Notes: generated by a model from the sequence alone, not told the origin. Counted from the stretch's first letter, positions 8,421 through 16,645 are shown. The stretch: DNA of 46,252 nt from Candidatus Caldarchaeum sp. (GCA_025058435.1 JANXEM010000060.1:1-46252); one strand, 5' to 3'. Numbers and translations: made by a program.

Positions 8421-9497
8421 TCAACCCTGTATATTATTGTTGACAAAGCCGCATCCTTCAACGGTAATCACAGCCCTCTCTCCCAACTTGCCCTCCACCA
8501 CCGCCCTTATCCCAAGCAAAGCCCTACAGACCTCGACACTCGTTACGGTGTGATTGGTCAAATTCGTCACCCTGTACTTCGACACCCCATGAGCCAAAGC
8601 CGCGTAAACCACCATCATGTCGCCGAGATGAGAGTCAACCGGCTCCCTTCTCCACAACTCGTTCAGGAAGGCTTCCGCGGCGTTTCGTCCAACCTTTTCA
8701 GCCGGAACACCCTTTTCGCCCAATACGTCCACTCCCATCGGAAGGGGTTCGCAGTCTCCGAAGACAAAAATTCCGGCGCCGGGGTCGGCCGCGCACCGGG
8801 GGTCCGACTCGGTCAAAACCTCCTCCAAAGCATCGACCGGGCCTATTCCGTTCTCCAGCAACACCTGTCTGCAGGCCTTCGTCATCCTTTCGGCGACATG
8901 GGACGGGAGCCGTGAAGTGTATGCGTGAATCGATGCTTTCAATAAGTTAGGCGGAGCCGTGAAGTCGAAGCTCGGAAAACTTTTGACGGGCGACACATAT
9001 CCTTCAACTGTTCCTCCGCCTCGTGGATAGAAACCTCTGCGTTTGAGGTCGACCTGTGCATCTACTCCGATTTTCCGCAAAAAGGTCATGAAAACCTGTT
9101 GGAAATATTCGAAGGTGGGGGCGTTGGGGTTGTTTGTCCCACCTTTTATGCGGAAAAATGCTTTTTCTTTTCCGAAGCACAGCACGGGCAAGAGTGACTG
9201 AAGAACGAGGGTGGTGCTTCCCGCCGTTCCTGTGTCGAGGTCAACAGAGGTTTTGCTGATTTTTCCCGGCATGAAGAAGATTTCGGATGAGCCAACAGAC
9301 GCTCCTCTGACTTCGCCTCCACATGCTTCTTGAACGGCCTTGACAGCCGTTAGATGCTGATGCCGAAGACCCGGGTTGCTCCTTTTTTTGCGAATGTTGT
9401 AGATTTTCAACGGTTTTGACGTTACGGCTGAAATCGCGAGAGCTACCCGGAGCACTTGTCCTCCTCCTTCGCCTACGGAGCCGTCGAGCTCGAGCAC
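8421..9497 (-). CDS. rtcA: RNA 3'-terminal phosphate cyclase
   Basis: A 358-residue RtcA-type enzyme that converts RNA 3'-phosphates to 2',3'-cyclic phosphates via a covalent AMP-His intermediate. Family motifs are LDGSVGEGGGQ at the N-terminus, RKKRSNPGLRHQHLTAV near 38, GTAGSTTLVLQ near 90, and the C-terminal HLGDMM segment with the nucleophilic-His region. The GTG start at 9497 begins just before the first conserved residues. A TATA-like ATTAAAATCC lies about 40 bp upstream. Confidence 0.92.
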   Translation of the reverse strand: MLELDGSVGEGGGQVLRVALAISAVTSKPLKIYNIRKKRSNPGLRHQHLTAVKAVQEACGGEVRGASVGSSEIFFMPGKISKTSVDLDTGTAGSTTLVLQSLLPVLCFGKEKAFFRIKGGTNNPNAPTFEYFQQVFMTFLRKIGVDAQVDLKRRGFYPRGGGTVEGYVSPVKSFPSFDFTAPPNLLKASIHAYTSRLPSHVAERMTKACRQVLLENGIGPVDALEEVLTESDPRCAADPGAGIFVFGDCEPLPMGVDVLGEKGVPAEKVGRNAAEAFLNELWRREPVDSHLGDMMVVYAALAHGVSKYRVTNLTNHTVTSVEVCRALLGIRAVVEGKLGERAVITVEGCGFVNNNIQG

Positions 9498-9550
9498 AGG
9501 CCCTTCACCGAGCTATCATTTGGAGCCATGGATTTTAATGATGACGTGAA

Positions 9551-9560
9551 CGTATATTAA
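9551..9560 (+). promoter_or_regulatory. TATA box for psmB
   Basis: CGTATATTAA, about 38 bp before the psmB ATG, leaving a short leader of roughly 10 bases that contains a GGAACGGA purine run. Confidence 0.5.
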
Positions 9561-9593
9561 TGACGTCAAGTCCATCTGCTTGGGAACGGAAAC

Positions 9594-10199
9594 ATGGCGG
9601 CTCCTCTATACTATCCCGGCGCCACGACCTTGGGCATCAGAGGTGAAGACAGCGTCGTCATCGCTGCGGAAAAGAGGTTCGCCTACGGGTATTTTGTGAT
9701 GTCGAAGCAGGCTCGTAAAGTTTTCAAAATAACGAACCACGTGGGGGCGGCTTGTGCAGGAGTCATGGCAGATATGCAAAACATGATAAAGGAAGTCACC
9801 GCGATGGCAAATCTTTACAAGCTGGAACAGAACGTCGAACCAAGCGTCCGAACAATCGCGAAAATCCTGTCGTGGAACCTCTTCGGAAACCGCTACTTTC
9901 CATACTTCATGGAAACAATCGTAGGCGGAGTGGATTCAGCCGGACCTCACGTCATCGTCCTCGACCCTCTCGGCTCCATGATTGAAGACGACTACGCCGT
10001 CGTGGGAACGGGGGCTGAAGTGGCCGTCGGCGTAATCGAAAACCTGTACCGTAAAAACATGTCTCCTTCGGAAATTTACGAAGTCGCTGCAAAGGCCATC
10101 AAGGCGTCGATGGCCAGGGACGCTGGAAGCGGCAACGGCATCGACCTCCTCCTCTACACGCGAGAAGGTCTTAAGGCGGAAGACACAATAACCGTTTAA
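9594..10199 (+). CDS. psmB: 20S proteasome beta subunit, predicted non-catalytic
   Basis: A 201-residue Ntn-hydrolase-fold beta subunit of the 20S proteasome. Its fold signature (ATTLGIRGEDSVVIAAEKR, then the ARKVFKI segment) is clear. When aligned to the canonical processed start (Gly then TTTVG...), the catalytic Thr1 is replaced by Ala (residue 10) and Asp17 by Glu, while Lys33 is kept. The 9-residue leader ends in Pro-Gly, so the Gly before position 1 is retained. Sulfolobales likewise carry one weakly active or structural beta paralogue. A catalytic paralogue must then lie elsewhere. The gene stands alone with its own promoter. Confidence 0.9.
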   Translation: MAAPLYYPGATTLGIRGEDSVVIAAEKRFAYGYFVMSKQARKVFKITNHVGAACAGVMADMQNMIKEVTAMANLYKLEQNVEPSVRTIAKILSWNLFGNRYFPYFMETIVGGVDSAGPHVIVLDPLGSMIEDDYAVVGTGAEVAVGVIENLYRKNMSPSEIYEVAAKAIKASMARDAGSGNGIDLLLYTREGLKAEDTITV

Positions 10200-10245
10200 C
10201 CGACCGCCCTTCAGTAAATTAAGGCCGGGACGAATTTTTGAACAA

Positions 10246-10253
10246 ATTTATAT
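10246..10253 (+). promoter_or_regulatory. TATA box for ribK
   Basis: TTTATATC, about 30 bp before the GTG start at 10279; implies a leaderless transcript. Confidence 0.5.
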
Positions 10254-10278
10254 CTTCCCTAAACCTGGGACAGACAAG

Positions 10279-11010
10279 GTGCAGAGCCTTTCGCTTCGTG
10301 AAAGAGTTTTGATTTACCTCGCTGAAGCGGGAGGGATAACCACGAGTCTGCGTATCACTACGCCAATTCTTTCCAAGCATTTCGGCACGTCACAGCAGTC
10401 GGCATCAAGGCTTCTAATAATTCTTGAAAAAGAGGGCCTCATCGACCGGCGGGTCGTCGGCAGAACCAGCTACGTCAAGCTCACGCAGAAAGGGGTGGCC
10501 AAGCTCCTCGACCTATACCTAACTTTGAAGATGATTTTCGAAAGGCCCGTGAAAGTCAATTTGGAAGGACGCGTTTTCTCTGGATATGGCGAGGGCTCCT
10601 ACTACATGAGCGTTCCCGGTTACGTTAAGCAGGTCGAGGAGAAGCTCGGGTTTCTTCCCTATCCGGGGACGCTCAACGTAACCCTATTGTCCAAAGATTC
10701 CATAGAAAACAGGATGTTCCTTCAAAAATACGCGGATATAGAATTGACCGGGTTTAAGGACGACCGACGAACCTACGGGAACGTGAAAGCCATCAGAGTT
10801 ATTCTCAACGACACCGAACCAGTGGTGATGGTTTTCCCGGAAAGGTCTCTTTACGACAGCTCCGTCGCAGAACTCATATCCCAGTATAACCTACGGGATA
10901 AGCTCGGCTTAACAGACGGCTCACTCGTCCGCATTTCAGCCGTGCTTCAGCCAAAAATCTTCTACGAAGGATTCAAGTCAAAGATTTCTGTATCGCAGCC
11001 TCCCGCGTAG
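10279..11010 (+). CDS. ribK: CTP-dependent riboflavin kinase with N-terminal winged helix
   Basis: A 243-residue archaeal riboflavin kinase (DUF120 family) that uses CTP to make FMN. Residues 1-90 form a MarR-like winged helix (LSKHFGTSQQSASRLL recognition region), which may bind DNA and link flavin status to transcription. Residues 95-235 form the kinase: GRVFSGYGEGSYYMS, GFLPYPGTLNVTL and the later VVMVFPERSLYD. The GTG start follows a TATA box by about 30 bp. Its 3' end overlaps the convergent FAD synthetase gene ribL by 33 bases, so the two steps from riboflavin to FAD are encoded tail to tail. Confidence 0.92.
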   Translation: MQSLSLRERVLIYLAEAGGITTSLRITTPILSKHFGTSQQSASRLLIILEKEGLIDRRVVGRTSYVKLTQKGVAKLLDLYLTLKMIFERPVKVNLEGRVFSGYGEGSYYMSVPGYVKQVEEKLGFLPYPGTLNVTLLSKDSIENRMFLQKYADIELTGFKDDRRTYGNVKAIRVILNDTEPVVMVFPERSLYDSSVAELISQYNLRDKLGLTDGSLVRISAVLQPKIFYEGFKSKISVSQPPA

Positions 11011-11436
11011 AATTTTCCGCATCACGTCGCTGCTGCTCATCGGGTTAACTCTGTGTTTCTTCAAAGTAACCACCCTGACGTTATATCCTTTTTCATCGAC
11101 GAATTTTTGGAATTTGCGTCGAATTTTCCGTTGGTCATATCCGAAAGCCACGACATCGGGCTTCACCCGTTTTATGACTTTATCGAAAGACAGCGGCTCG
11201 TAGCCTACGATAACTTCGTCAACAGGCTTGAGAAACTCAAGCATCTGTTTCCTCTCTTTCGCGCCGAAGATAGGCGGTCTTCTCTTATTGCGCCTCACTG
11301 TCTCGTCGGATGCGACCACGACGACGAGTTTGGCGTTTTTCCCACCGGTCTTCTTGGCATCAGCGAGCATCTTCATGTGCCCGAGATGAAGAATGTCGAA
11401 GGCCCCTGTCGTAAGAACGACAACACGTTTCACCAT
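10978..11436 (-). CDS. ribL: FAD synthetase (RibL-type cytidylyltransferase fold)
   Basis: A 152-residue nucleotidyltransferase of the RibL type, which adenylates FMN to FAD. Motifs are GAFDILHLGHMKML (HxGH), the conserved VVVVASDETVRRNK segment, and near the C-terminus a SSSDVMRKIL segment corresponding to the usual S/T-x-x-I loop. Glycerol-3-phosphate cytidylyltransferases share this fold, but the adjacent ribK supports FAD synthesis. The start ATG at 11436 overlaps the end of dphB by 7 bases, so it is probably co-transcribed with dphB. Confidence 0.88.
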   Translation of the reverse strand: MVKRVVVLTTGAFDILHLGHMKMLADAKKTGGKNAKLVVVVASDETVRRNKRRPPIFGAKERKQMLEFLKPVDEVIVGYEPLSFDKVIKRVKPDVVAFGYDQRKIRRKFQKFVDEKGYNVRVVTLKKHRVNPMSSSDVMRKILRGRLRYRNL

Positions 11437-12446
11437 CGGAAGTCGACCCCCTTAAGCATACGCAGCCCATCTAACAACCCTTCCGCATAACCGATGGCCA
11501 GAAGCGAGTTAATTACATCGCCTTCTTCGAAGAATTTTTCAGCATCATCGACGTAGCTCGAAACATACCTTAGGTAGTCATCCATTTCTGGCTTGGCAGA
11601 CAGTTGAGCCAGTATACGCCGGCACTTCTCGACATATGTTTGCACGCGATTTTTCAGCGGGTTAACCCCCAACTGCTCTTCTGAAAAGCCGAGTTCGGAA
11701 TAGGTTGACATGACTTCTTTCTCTGAAAAATGTAGTTTCGAAGGGATGATGACGCAGTGGGGTGGCGGAGGCAACGGTGTTTCGAAAACTCTGTTCACAG
11801 GCAACGCAACTATACTGAATTGCGGAGACCCAAGCTTCGCGCAGACGACGACCACGGTGTTTTTGTTCAGCCAACCCATCCCGTAAATGGCGGCGGCTTC
11901 CGTCAACGACGCCAGAGCATCCGAGGCTGTTAATCCGTTGTCCGCGGTATCGAGGAGAAGCAACGTATGAAGGCCTCGTGAAAGGTTTTCTTCAACCGTT
12001 TTGAGGACTGTCCTCAGCTGTTGGAGGTCTTCTGTTCTGGGAACGGTCACAGGTTTGCCGAACTTGTAGACGTGAAGGCCTGACACGCTGACCGCCGACG
12101 ATACTATGGATGTTCCGTGAATGATTTTTACGGGAATGTTTTTTCTGTGGGCGAGTGTTCTTACGGCGGCGTGGGTTGTGGCGATGAAGGGGTCGCCGGG
12201 AACTAAAATTCCCACGTCTTTGGCTTTCGCTTCTACGAGAATTCGGTAGACTTCGTCTTCGAGGAGTTTTCGGTCTGCCCGGACGTAGTTAGGAGCTATT
12301 TGGCTGAGCTTTCCGAAGAAATCGTCCGACCAGATGCTTGTGTAGACGTCAACGTACAGTCTGTCGCATTTTTTCACCTCTTCAAGGGCCTCGATGGTCA
12401 TGTTTTCGAACCGGCCGAGGCCCGCTCCGATGAAAATCAGACCCAT
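11430..12446 (-). CDS. dphB: Diphthine synthase fused to a DUF357-like domain
   Basis: A SAM-dependent methyltransferase that builds diphthine on the target His of elongation factor 2. Residues 1-250 are the enzyme: GLIFIGAGLGRFENMT, VPGDPFIATTH near 82, HGTSIVSS near 110 and a conserved ending around CVIIPSKLHF (231-240). The protein then continues for about 90 residues, whereas stand-alone DphB ends near 260. This tail (about 262-334) has the helical pattern of archaeal DUF357 proteins, ending in GYAEGLLDGLRML. Such proteins are usually separate genes, so this looks like a fusion. A TATA box lies about 29 bp upstream. Confidence 0.9.
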   Translation of the reverse strand: MGLIFIGAGLGRFENMTIEALEEVKKCDRLYVDVYTSIWSDDFFGKLSQIAPNYVRADRKLLEDEVYRILVEAKAKDVGILVPGDPFIATTHAAVRTLAHRKNIPVKIIHGTSIVSSAVSVSGLHVYKFGKPVTVPRTEDLQQLRTVLKTVEENLSRGLHTLLLLDTADNGLTASDALASLTEAAAIYGMGWLNKNTVVVVCAKLGSPQFSIVALPVNRVFETPLPPPPHCVIIPSKLHFSEKEVMSTYSELGFSEEQLGVNPLKNRVQTYVEKCRRILAQLSAKPEMDDYLRYVSSYVDDAEKFFEEGDVINSLLAIGYAEGLLDGLRMLKGVDFRW

Positions 12447-12457
12447 CTTGGTTAGAG

Positions 12458-12465
12458 CTATTATG
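12458..12465 (+). promoter_or_regulatory. TATA box for the NDP-sugar pyrophosphorylase gene
   Basis: CTATTATG, about 30 bp before the TTG start at 12491. Confidence 0.4.
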
Positions 12466-12471
12466 AGGCGG

Positions 12472-12479
12472 GTTTTAAG
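12472..12479 (-). promoter_or_regulatory. TATA box for dphB-ribL
   Basis: Reads CTTAAAAC on the minus strand, about 29 bp upstream of the dphB ATG at 12446. It sits just beyond the divergent TATA box at 12458-12465. Confidence 0.45.
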
Positions 12480-12490
12480 AACATCCAGCT

Positions 12491-13537
12491 TTGAAGGCGG
12501 TGGTTTTCGCGGCGGGTTATGGCAAACGTTTACGGCCTCTAACGCTCAACAGGCCGAAGCATGTTCTGCCGTTGGCCGGCAGGCCGCTGGTCAGGATGGT
12601 GGTGGAAGCCTTGGGCAAAGCGGGGTTTGAAGAAGTTGGCGTTCTAGTCGGATATCAGGCGGAGAAGGTGAAAAGCTCTCTCCAAGACCTCTCGAAGCCT
12701 AAAATCAGCTTCATCACGCAATCTGATTTGTTGGGCACTGGTGCGGCTTTAAAGGAATGCAGGGACTATTTGGCTGGGGAAGAGTTTTTTGCGGTCGTCT
12801 ACGGGGACGTGACCGTTTCCGCCGACGTCGTCCAGAGCTTGCTCAACATGCTGGACGAAGGGAGATACGACGGCGTTCTCGCGGCCGTCGAAACAAAAGA
12901 AACCGGGCGGTACGGTGTTTTGGATGCCAAAGAGAACCGCTTGGTCAGAGTAGGCGAAAAGGAAAACAGGCAGGGCCCTGTCAACGCAGGCATCTACATC
13001 CTTCACCGGAAAATTTTCGACCTTCTCGACCGCGTAGGGTTGTCGCCGCGCGGAGAAATCGAGTTGACCGATGCTTTGAACAAGTTTGTTTCGGAAGGAG
13101 GCGGTATCGGTGTGGGCTTTTTCGGCGGCGGATGGTGGTTCGACATCGGCAACCCAGCAGACTACCTCAACGCAAACACCGTCTACCTGTCGCGGCTCTA
13201 CGGCCGTTCGATAAATTTTGAACGTTGGGTAAACGTCGGCTCGGGAACCATGTTCAAAGGCCCCGTCTTCATCGGAAACAACGTCTCCTTCGGGAGAAAC
13301 TGTGTCGTCGAAGGCCCGGCGATGGTCTGCGAAGGGTCGGTCGTCGACGACGGAACCGTGGTCAGGAATTCAGTTGTTCTAGAAAATTGCTACATCGGAA
13401 AGCATTCGAACTTAAAGGACGCGGTCATCTGCGAAGAAAGCGTTTTCGTCGAAGGGATTGAAATCGGTTCAGACCGTTTCCCCGCCTACGTTTCCGACCC
13501 CGGGTTCAAGGCCGAGAAAAGGCTCAAAGTTGTTTAA
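12491..13537 (+). CDS. Sugar-1-phosphate nucleotidylyltransferase with left-handed beta-helix domain
   Basis: A 348-residue NDP-sugar pyrophosphorylase. The N-terminal Rossmann-like domain starts VVFAAGYGKRLRPLTLNRPKHVLPLAGRPLV, the signature of the family; GTGAALKEC, VYGDV and GPVNAGIYIL follow. From about residue 245 a hexapeptide-repeat helix (GTMFKGPVFIGNNVSFGRNC and onward) forms the C-terminal domain. Possible activities are glucose-1-phosphate thymidylyl- or uridylyltransferase, mannose-1-phosphate guanylyltransferase, or archaeal GlmU-like; the sequence does not decide. The TTG start is the first codon before the conserved motif. Its last 69 bases overlap the convergent DUF99 gene. 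Confidence 0.85.
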   Translation: MKAVVFAAGYGKRLRPLTLNRPKHVLPLAGRPLVRMVVEALGKAGFEEVGVLVGYQAEKVKSSLQDLSKPKISFITQSDLLGTGAALKECRDYLAGEEFFAVVYGDVTVSADVVQSLLNMLDEGRYDGVLAAVETKETGRYGVLDAKENRLVRVGEKENRQGPVNAGIYILHRKIFDLLDRVGLSPRGEIELTDALNKFVSEGGGIGVGFFGGGWWFDIGNPADYLNANTVYLSRLYGRSINFERWVNVGSGTMFKGPVFIGNNVSFGRNCVVEGPAMVCEGSVVDDGTVVRNSVVLENCYIGKHSNLKDAVICEESVFVEGIEIGSDRFPAYVSDPGFKAEKRLKVV

Positions 13538-14101
13538 TACAGACCGTGCCAAAAGCTTCGCAAGTCGCACCGGCTCCGGATAACGGCCGTCCACCAAAAA
13601 CTTGTCCAAAACCTTCTTCGCCTCTTCAACTTCCAAACCCAAGCACCGCACAAACACTCTGTAACCTGTTTTCAGCAGAATTTCCGTTCTTTCACCGTTG
13701 GACTGATGAACCGCCAGCCGCGTTTCCCAGTCATGTGGAAACCTCCTTCTGAAAACATTTTCCAACCCGGTTGACTCCCGGTAGCTGAGGCAGATTAGCG
13801 GTGTATTAGTGGTTTCGTAAAGTCTGTTGAGGTCGATTACGTTGAACCAGCTGACCACGCTTCCGCTCAGCATAATCACGTTGATGTCCTCTCTATCCAG
13901 CTTCTTCCACATCGCGACGATGCTTTCCGTCGAATCCAACCCCCCAACCGTACACGTCGAAACCCCAAACCCGTCCACCAACATGTCAGACCTCATCACA
14001 ACACCGGCCAAAACAGCCCGCGAACCAACGTGTTTACGAAAGCTTTCAGCGACGCCTAAAGCCCTGATCCCTTTCTTCCCAATCCGCAGTTTAGTCGGCA
14101 A
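13469..14101 (-). CDS. DUF99 family protein
   Basis: A 210-residue archaeal DUF99 protein. Visible family features are the start LRIGKKGIRALGVAESF, the segment LAGVVMRSDMLVDGFGVSTCTVGGLDSTESI, and MLSGSVVSWFNVID in the middle. DUF99 is related in fold to endonuclease V, but no biochemical role is established. The start is a TTG at 14101 that overlaps the end of the deacetylase gene by 11 bases, so the two are probably one operon. Confidence 0.82.
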   Translation of the reverse strand: MPTKLRIGKKGIRALGVAESFRKHVGSRAVLAGVVMRSDMLVDGFGVSTCTVGGLDSTESIVAMWKKLDREDINVIMLSGSVVSWFNVIDLNRLYETTNTPLICLSYRESTGLENVFRRRFPHDWETRLAVHQSNGERTEILLKTGYRVFVRCLGLEVEEAKKVLDKFLVDGRYPEPVRLAKLLARSVLNNFEPFLGLEPGVGNVGGETV

Positions 14102-15035
14102 GGGCTTTCACGACGGCCGTCCAAGCAAGGGCGACGTTGTCCGGATTGTAACCGCCCCCACCCATGGCCAACATCTTACCACCGCATTTTCTTTCCGCGA
14201 CCTTCCGCAGAGCTGACGCAGCGTACGCGTGGGCCTTGTGCGAATACTGGAGGTTTGTCAGGGGGTCGCCCATGAGCCCGTCCGCCCCACACTGGAGCAG
14301 AACAAAATCGAACTGGAATTTTTCGAGGAATTCCTCAACTTCTTGGAACGCTTTGATGAATTCATCGTCGCCCGAATACGGCATCAGCGGAATGTTGAGC
14401 TTGGTGCCTTTGGCTTCGCCTTCTCCGGTTTCGTTCCTGAACCCTGTTCCGGGATAAAGCGTGCGGCCGTCTTGATGGATGTCGGCGAAAATCACCCTCT
14501 TTTCCCGGTAAAAGTCGTAACAAATCCCGTCTCCGTGATGCGCGTCTATGTCGACGTAAGCCACGTTTTCACAACCTTCTTTCTGCAGAAGATATTCGAT
14601 GGCGACGCCCGCGTCGTTGAAAATGCAGAACCCTCCCGCTCGGTCGCGTCGTGCGTGATGAAGGCCGCCCATCGGAGTGAACCCCGACGAAAATTCGCCT
14701 TTCATTATTTTCTTAAGCAGTTTGAGCGTCGTTCCCACTACATAGGAAGCGGCTTCAAAACAGCCGGGAAAAGCCGGCGTATCGCCGTAGTCGAGATATC
14801 CGCGTCCGGTTCTGCATTTTTCGATTACGAAATCAACGTATTCTCTTGTGTGGTAAAGCAGGATGTCTTCGACGTCGCATTTTTCGGGCTCGACATATTC
14901 GACGGCGGGAAGGGAAGGGCTGTCTAAATCCATTTTTTCGTAAAAGGCTTCCAGCCGGATGCGGTTCATCGGATGAGCGTTGGGAAAGCTGTAAAGGAGA
15001 AGTTGATGACCTTTGGCCACGCCCACTTTACGCAT
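14091..15035 (-). CDS. Histone deacetylase-like / AcuC family zinc amidohydrolase
   Basis: A 314-residue arginase-deacetylase fold enzyme that removes acetyl or similar acyl groups from lysine or small amines. The active-site parts are complete: tandem His 126-127 in GGLHHARRD, the zinc ligands Asp164 and His166 in DIDAHHGDG, and Asp252 in CGADGLMGDPL. Archaeal members include protein lysine deacetylases as well as polyamine deacetylases; the substrate is unknown here. The ATG lies about 31 bp from a TATA box that also fits the divergent DNA polymerase IV gene. The DUF99 gene follows with an overlap. Confidence 0.88.
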   Translation of the reverse strand: MRKVGVAKGHQLLLYSFPNAHPMNRIRLEAFYEKMDLDSPSLPAVEYVEPEKCDVEDILLYHTREYVDFVIEKCRTGRGYLDYGDTPAFPGCFEAASYVVGTTLKLLKKIMKGEFSSGFTPMGGLHHARRDRAGGFCIFNDAGVAIEYLLQKEGCENVAYVDIDAHHGDGICYDFYREKRVIFADIHQDGRTLYPGTGFRNETGEGEAKGTKLNIPLMPYSGDDEFIKAFQEVEEFLEKFQFDFVLLQCGADGLMGDPLTNLQYSHKAHAYAASALRKVAERKCGGKMLAMGGGGYNPDNVALAWTAVVKALAD

Positions 15036-15060
15036 CTCGAAGATAGCTGATGAATCGATG

Positions 15061-15070
15061 CTTTTATACC
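15061..15070. promoter_or_regulatory. TATA box, apparently shared by deacetylase and DNA polymerase IV genes
   Basis: CTTTTATACC on the plus strand (GGTATAAAAG on the minus). Its centre is about 31 bp from the deacetylase ATG at 15035 and about 28 bp from the TTG at 15094, so both directions fit leaderless initiation. Confidence 0.55.
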
Positions 15071-15093
15071 ATTTTACCCCCTTGATTCGTGGG

Positions 15094-16185
15094 TTGGCCC
15101 GGGTAGTTTTGTTTGTTGATTTGGACTATTTTTTCGCCCAAGTAGAAGAGGTGAACAACCCATCGCTGAAAACCATGCCTGTGGTGGTGTGCGTTTTTTC
15201 GGGCAGAACCATGGACAGCGGTGTGGTCAGTTCTGCCAACTATTTGGCTCGAAGATACGGTGTCAAGGCTGGTATGTCCATTAAGCTTGCGAAGCGCCTT
15301 CTTCCACAGGAGTCAGCCGTTTTGCCTGTGAGGATGAGCCGGTATGTCGAGATTTCCCGGACGGTGATGGATGTTTTGAGGTCTTTCGGCGGTGTTTTGA
15401 GGGTTGAAAGCATCGATGAGGCGGTGATGGATGTGACGCGGGTGGTTGGCGGCGATTTTGACGCGGCTTATAGATTGGCTTCCGACGCGAAGAGAAGGGT
15501 TTTTGACGAAACTGGTTTGACGTGTAGCGTAGGGGTCGGGCCCAACTGGGTTGTGGCGAAGGTCGCGGCCGATGTGTCGAAGCCGAACGGGTTGAAGATG
15601 GTGAGGCCCGAAGAAGTGACGGATTTCCTTCATCCTCTCGCTGTAAAGGCGTTGCCGGGGGTCGGCTCGAAGACGGAGAAAATCCTGTCCGAGATGGGGA
15701 TTAAAACGCTCGGCGAACTTGATGCCCTCAACTACGAAGTGTTGGAGAAAGTGTTTGGCACGAAGAAGGCCTTGTTTATTCATCAAGTTGTAAAGGGCGT
15801 ATTCGACGAAGCGATTGTTGAAAGGCCTCCGCCCAAGCAGGTGAGCAAAATTATAACCTTAAAACGCAACACACGAGATGTTGATGACGTCATGCAATCT
15901 TTGGCCAACGTCGTGAGTCAAGCGGCCGCCAAACTCGAGTCAAACGGATACGCCGCTTCGAAGCTCGGCCTCATCGTCATTACTTCAACGATCAGGACTC
16001 TGACGCGTCAAACGGAAATAAGGCCTGGAACCGGGTTGGATGAAACCCTTCGCATTTTGAGACGAATGGTTGAAGAGGTTTTTGGAGATGATGAAAATCT
16101 TTACGTTCGGAGGGTCGGTGTTAGGTTTTCGGGGCTTCAGAAACTGTCGGGGCAGACCAAGCTGAACGTATTCACGGAGAGCTGA
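15094..16185 (+). CDS. dinB: DNA polymerase IV, Y family (Dpo4-like)
   Basis: A translesion polymerase of about 363 residues. The start segment VVLFVDLDYFFAQVEEV carries the first catalytic Asp; SIDEAVMDVT near 107 supplies the second Asp/Glu pair; GVGPNWVVAKVAADVSKPNG and LPGVGSKTEKIL (helix-hairpin-helix in the thumb) follow, then the little-finger domain. The TTG at 15094 is chosen because it lies about 28 bp from a TATA box and just before the conserved start; the frame is open upstream to 15013, but that would overlap the divergent deacetylase gene. GtrA follows after 4 bases. Confidence 0.92.
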   Translation: MARVVLFVDLDYFFAQVEEVNNPSLKTMPVVVCVFSGRTMDSGVVSSANYLARRYGVKAGMSIKLAKRLLPQESAVLPVRMSRYVEISRTVMDVLRSFGGVLRVESIDEAVMDVTRVVGGDFDAAYRLASDAKRRVFDETGLTCSVGVGPNWVVAKVAADVSKPNGLKMVRPEEVTDFLHPLAVKALPGVGSKTEKILSEMGIKTLGELDALNYEVLEKVFGTKKALFIHQVVKGVFDEAIVERPPPKQVSKIITLKRNTRDVDDVMQSLANVVSQAAAKLESNGYAASKLGLIVITSTIRTLTRQTEIRPGTGLDETLRILRRMVEEVFGDDENLYVRRVGVRFSGLQKLSGQTKLNVFTES

Positions 16186-16189
16186 CGGC

Positions 16190-16600
16190 TTGTTGAAGAA
16201 ACTTTTGGAGAAGATTGAGGTCGTTCGGTTCATCAAATTCAGCGTAGTAGGAGCCGTTGGCGTCGTAGTCAACACCATCGCCCTCTATCTGTTGACCACG
16301 TTTGTGTTCGGCGAAAGACTTTACATGGCCGCGGCGGCGATAAGCCTCGAGCTATCCATCATCAACAACTTCTTCCTAAACGAATACTGGACATTCAAGG
16401 ACAGGGCCGTTTCAGGCGAATTTTTCAAAAGGTTTTTCAAATTTCACGGCAGCAGGCTCGCCGGCTTCTTCACGACACTGGTCATCCTCTACATTTTAAC
16501 GGACATCGCCGGAATCTACTACCTCATTTCAAACCTTATCGCCGTCCTCGTTGGCACGGCCGTCAACTATCTGACGAGTAATTACTGGGTTTGGCAATAA
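16190..16600 (+). CDS. GtrA-like membrane protein
   Basis: A 136-residue protein with four predicted transmembrane helices and the GtrA signature: FIKFSVVGAVGVVVNTIALYLL at the start, then NNFFLNEYWTFKDR at about 60-73 and a final NYLTSNYWVW. Family members are thought to flip lipid-linked sugars or assist polysaccharide and teichoic acid synthesis. Tandem TTG codons at 16190 and 16193 lie 4 bases after the polymerase stop, so it is probably co-transcribed with dinB, although no functional link is evident. Confidence 0.85.
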   Translation: MLKKLLEKIEVVRFIKFSVVGAVGVVVNTIALYLLTTFVFGERLYMAAAAISLELSIINNFFLNEYWTFKDRAVSGEFFKRFFKFHGSRLAGFFTTLVILYILTDIAGIYYLISNLIAVLVGTAVNYLTSNYWVWQ

Positions 16601-16616
16601 CCCGCTAATTACCAAG

Positions 16617-16627
16617 CTTATATAAAC
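16617..16627 (+). promoter_or_regulatory. TATA box for the thiW operon
   Basis: CTTATATAAAC, a strong symmetric box about 24-26 bp before the GTG start at 16646; implies a leaderless transcript. Confidence 0.6.
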
Positions 16628-16645
16628 GCGACGACAAAAAACCAC

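Noticed and set aside
9537..9580. ATGATGA that could be a box C in the rtcA-psmB gap
   Set aside because: No CTGA within a plausible distance and no terminal stem.
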